DNA of 33,812 bases from Acidobacteriota bacterium (lineage in GTDB: Bacteria > Acidobacteriota > Vicinamibacteria > Vicinamibacterales > CAVVIG01): assembly GCA_023265105.1 (NCBI GenBank), contig JAHFUJ010000006.1, positions 11,505 to 45,316 of the forward strand. Reading direction: 5' to 3'. Numbering within the stretch: the stretch's first letter is position 1; each line of letters begins with the position of its first letter. This document shows positions 32,236 through 33,812 of the stretch, piece after piece. The translations under genes and the position numbers were made by a program. Below the pieces are notes generated by a model. That model was not told the origin of the DNA. It worked only from the letters and a program-made list of their open reading frames with translations, and ran no database searches.

Positions 32236-32333
32236 ATCTGGTAATTGGGTAATCTCGTGATCTGGTAATTTATTGGACGATTTCAATCACCGAATAAATC
32301 ACCAAATTACCAGATCACCCAATTACCAGATTC
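32234..32333. repeat. Iterated-word palindrome filling a convergent gene junction (8-nt period)
   Basis: 41-nt arms 32234-32274 and 32293-32333 around an 18-nt loop. Words of ATCTGGTA/ATTGGGTA type repeat every 8 nt; the arms differ at only a few fixed word positions (3, 5 and 8). The left arm starts inside the stop of the DUF1343 gene and the right arm ends inside the stop of the facing DinB gene. It is AT-rich and could end both transcripts. Confidence 0.9.
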
Positions 32334-32808
32334 ATTTCTTTCGGGCGAAGCCTCGCGCTACTCGGATCTGATCCGCGTGCTTGTGCGCGTGGACGGCGTA
32401 GATCTCCAGCCAGCGCGAGATGGGGTAGGGGCCGACCTCGGTGTGCGTCCCCTCCCGCGCCCAGTCCGTTTCGCTCATCCGATCGAGAAGCTCCGCCGTA
32501 GTACTGCGCGCCGATTTGAACGCCTCGAGCGAGGCGTCGATCGGCCGATCGTAGTGCAGCCGCCGGGCGAATTCGTCCTGGTCGTAGCCGACAATCTGCG
32601 GCCGGTCGGTCGCGATCAGGAGTCGCAGCCGGATCGCTGACGTCATCTCGCTGTCGGCGAGATGGTGCACGATCTCGCGTGCGGACCACTTGCCGGACGC
32701 CGGTCGCGCGTCGAGCTCTTCTTTTGTGGCGCCGGCGAGCGCGGCGGCAACCACGCGGTAGCCCTCTTTGTACTGGTCGATAAGTTTCTTGCGGGTGTTT
32801 GTGTCCAT
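32332..32808 (-). CDS. DinB-family protein (damage-inducible/YfiT-like superfamily)
   Basis: 158 aa. KWSAREIVHHLADSEMTSAI (40-59) holds the first metal-ligand His (His49), and LEIYAVHAHKHADQIRVARG (135-153) the other two (His140, His144). Sequence is quite different from the DinB gene at 21018, so the two are not recent duplicates. ATG 32808; the upstream continuation in frame is not family-like. No strong ribosome site. Function in the superfamily varies; no substrate is proposed. Confidence 0.88.
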   Translation of the reverse strand: MDTNTRKKLIDQYKEGYRVVAAALAGATKEELDARPASGKWSAREIVHHLADSEMTSAIRLRLLIATDRPQIVGYDQDEFARRLHYDRPIDASLEAFKSARSTTAELLDRMSETDWAREGTHTEVGPYPISRWLEIYAVHAHKHADQIRVARGFARKK

Positions 32809-32928
32809 GATGGTTGCCGCTCCAAGCAGACGGTCGTCGCAAACAAGGCCGAGCGGCGTAGGCCGCGAAGGCACAGGCGGCGGGGGTGGGGCCCCGCCGC
32901 AAAGTAAGAAAAGTTCTTGGCCTCCCGA

Positions 32929-33792
32929 TCAACCTCTGGTCTTCGCGATCCCGGGCGCGGCGGCTTCCTGTTCCGATGCCGGCTCGAGGTGGTACGCCGT
33001 CAAGTGCGTACGCAACTGCTCGAAGGCGTCGGCCGGCGTGTCGGCGAACTGGAGCAGCTCGAGATCCTGCTCTGCGATCGCACCCCATTCCGCCATCGGC
33101 TTGAAGTCGAGCACCTCCTCCCAATAGTCGCGTCCGTAGAGGATGACGCCGATTTTCTTCGACAGCTTGTCGGTCTGGGCGAGCGTGAGGATCTCGAACA
33201 GCTCGTCGCACGTGCCGAAGCCGCCTGGGAAAATCACGAGCGCCTTGGCGAGGTACGCGAACCAGAACTTGCGCATGAAGAAGTAGTGGAACTCGAAATG
33301 CAGTCCGTCGGTGATGTACGGGTTCGCTTCCTGCTCGAACGGCAGGCGAATGTTGAGCCCGATGGTCTTGCCGCCCGCCTCGCGCGCGCCGCGGTTGGCC
33401 GCTTCCATGATGCCCGGACCGCCGCCAGACGTCACGACGAAGCGATGGTGCTCGGACTGCAAGGACAGGCTCCACGTCGTCAGCAACCGCGCGAACTCGC
33501 GCGCTTCCTCGTAATAGCGCGCCCACTCGAGCGCCTTGCGGGTTTTCGTCAGCTCGGTCTGATAGTGCTCGTCGGCGCCGCGCACGCCGCGCGCCCGCAG
33601 CGTGGCCAGCGCCCGCTCCGCGCGCTCGCGCGAGTCGACGCGCGCCGATCCGAAGAACACGACGGTGTCCTGAATCTTCTGCTCCTTGAATCGTCGCAGC
33701 GGCTCGAGGTACTCGGACAGGATCCGGATCGGCCGCGCCTCCGCGCTTTCGAGAAACTCGGAGTAGAGGTACGCCAACGGTTGCTGAGTCAT
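32929..33792 (-). CDS. LOG-family protein (TIGR00730-type nucleotide 5'-monophosphate phosphoribohydrolase-like)
   Basis: 287 aa. The LOG signature PGGFGTCDE is at 189-197 and the Rossmann nucleotide loop SGGGPGIMEAAN at 122-133. An N-terminal extension of about 40 residues and a long helical insert (about 52-110) before the core fit the larger subgroup of bacterial LOG proteins and not the small cytokinin-activating type. Conserved ligands around Arg and Glu (MRKFWFAYLAKALVIFPG) are present. ATG 33792 is preferred to an in-frame TTG at 33804. Likely cleaves a nucleoside monophosphate glycosidic bond; the physiological substrate is unknown. Confidence 0.9.
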   Translation of the reverse strand: MTQQPLAYLYSEFLESAEARPIRILSEYLEPLRRFKEQKIQDTVVFFGSARVDSRERAERALATLRARGVRGADEHYQTELTKTRKALEWARYYEEAREFARLLTTWSLSLQSEHHRFVVTSGGGPGIMEAANRGAREAGGKTIGLNIRLPFEQEANPYITDGLHFEFHYFFMRKFWFAYLAKALVIFPGGFGTCDELFEILTLAQTDKLSKKIGVILYGRDYWEEVLDFKPMAEWGAIAEQDLELLQFADTPADAFEQLRTHLTAYHLEPASEQEAAAPGIAKTRG

Positions 33793-33812
33793 GCGCTTTT
33801 CCAACTCTATCA

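Overview
The window looks like chromosome from a high-GC, LPS-bearing (diderm) bacterium. The best guess is Acidobacteriota, class Vicinamibacteria: it has heptose/Kdo/lipid A genes, many secreted beta-propeller and MmgE/PrpD-type proteins, a secreted protein family common in acidobacteria, and intergenic palindromes whose translations read VRLKPDATY-like. That taxonomic call is inference from gene content and repeats; no rRNA gene is present.

Layout. (1) 1-5110, minus strand: a tightly coupled LPS operon transcribed waaA - lpxK - lpxL-like acyltransferase - waaF - gmhB (runs off the left edge). Three of the four junctions are 4-base stop/start overlaps. (2) 5154-8808, plus strand: gap - pgk - tpiA - secG, driven from a promoter that overlaps the divergent LPS promoter. 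(3) 8809-11512: an eroded zone with a broken and partly inverted FAD monooxygenase, an intact Fic protein with a repeated operator-like sequence, tRNA-Leu(GAG), a decayed GIY-YIG gene and a truncated copy of a DinB-family gene. (4) 11513-19787, minus strand: five codirectional genes for mostly exported proteins: a TolB-like propeller, a Tat-type MmgE/PrpD protein, a PQQ-like propeller, an MBL-fold hydrolase and a gamma-glutamyltransferase-like protein. (5) 19788-23600: accessory zone with two PIN toxin-antitoxin pairs, one lying between two pieces of a wrecked Ser/Thr kinase/TolB-type gene, a DinB gene bounded by 25-bp direct repeats, and a secreted acidobacterial protein. (6) 23788-30057, plus strand: a type IV pilin-like gene, then a tripartite RND efflux system (TolC-like, lipoprotein adaptor, inner-membrane pump). 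(7) 30134-33812: a small basic KGDRV-type protein, an RRM RNA-binding protein preceded by five tandem hairpin units, a DUF1343/NamZ-like enzyme, a second DinB-family protein and a LOG-family protein.

The most unusual content is in the repeats. Five spacers (2706-2787, 6250-6322, 7536-7654, 23603-23674, 32234-32333) are built from iterated words, of 7 or 8 nt where the period is clear, in which one or a few word positions vary. Four of them fold back on themselves. In the two cleanest, the only mismatches between arms recur exactly once per word, every 7 or every 8 nt. A second family, GTCCGGC-tetraloop-GCCGGAC, occurs in nine copies, includes a compensatory stem change, and has entered the coding sequence of waaF in frame. 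I know of no published name for the iterated-word palindromes; they are my main candidate for an undescribed element.
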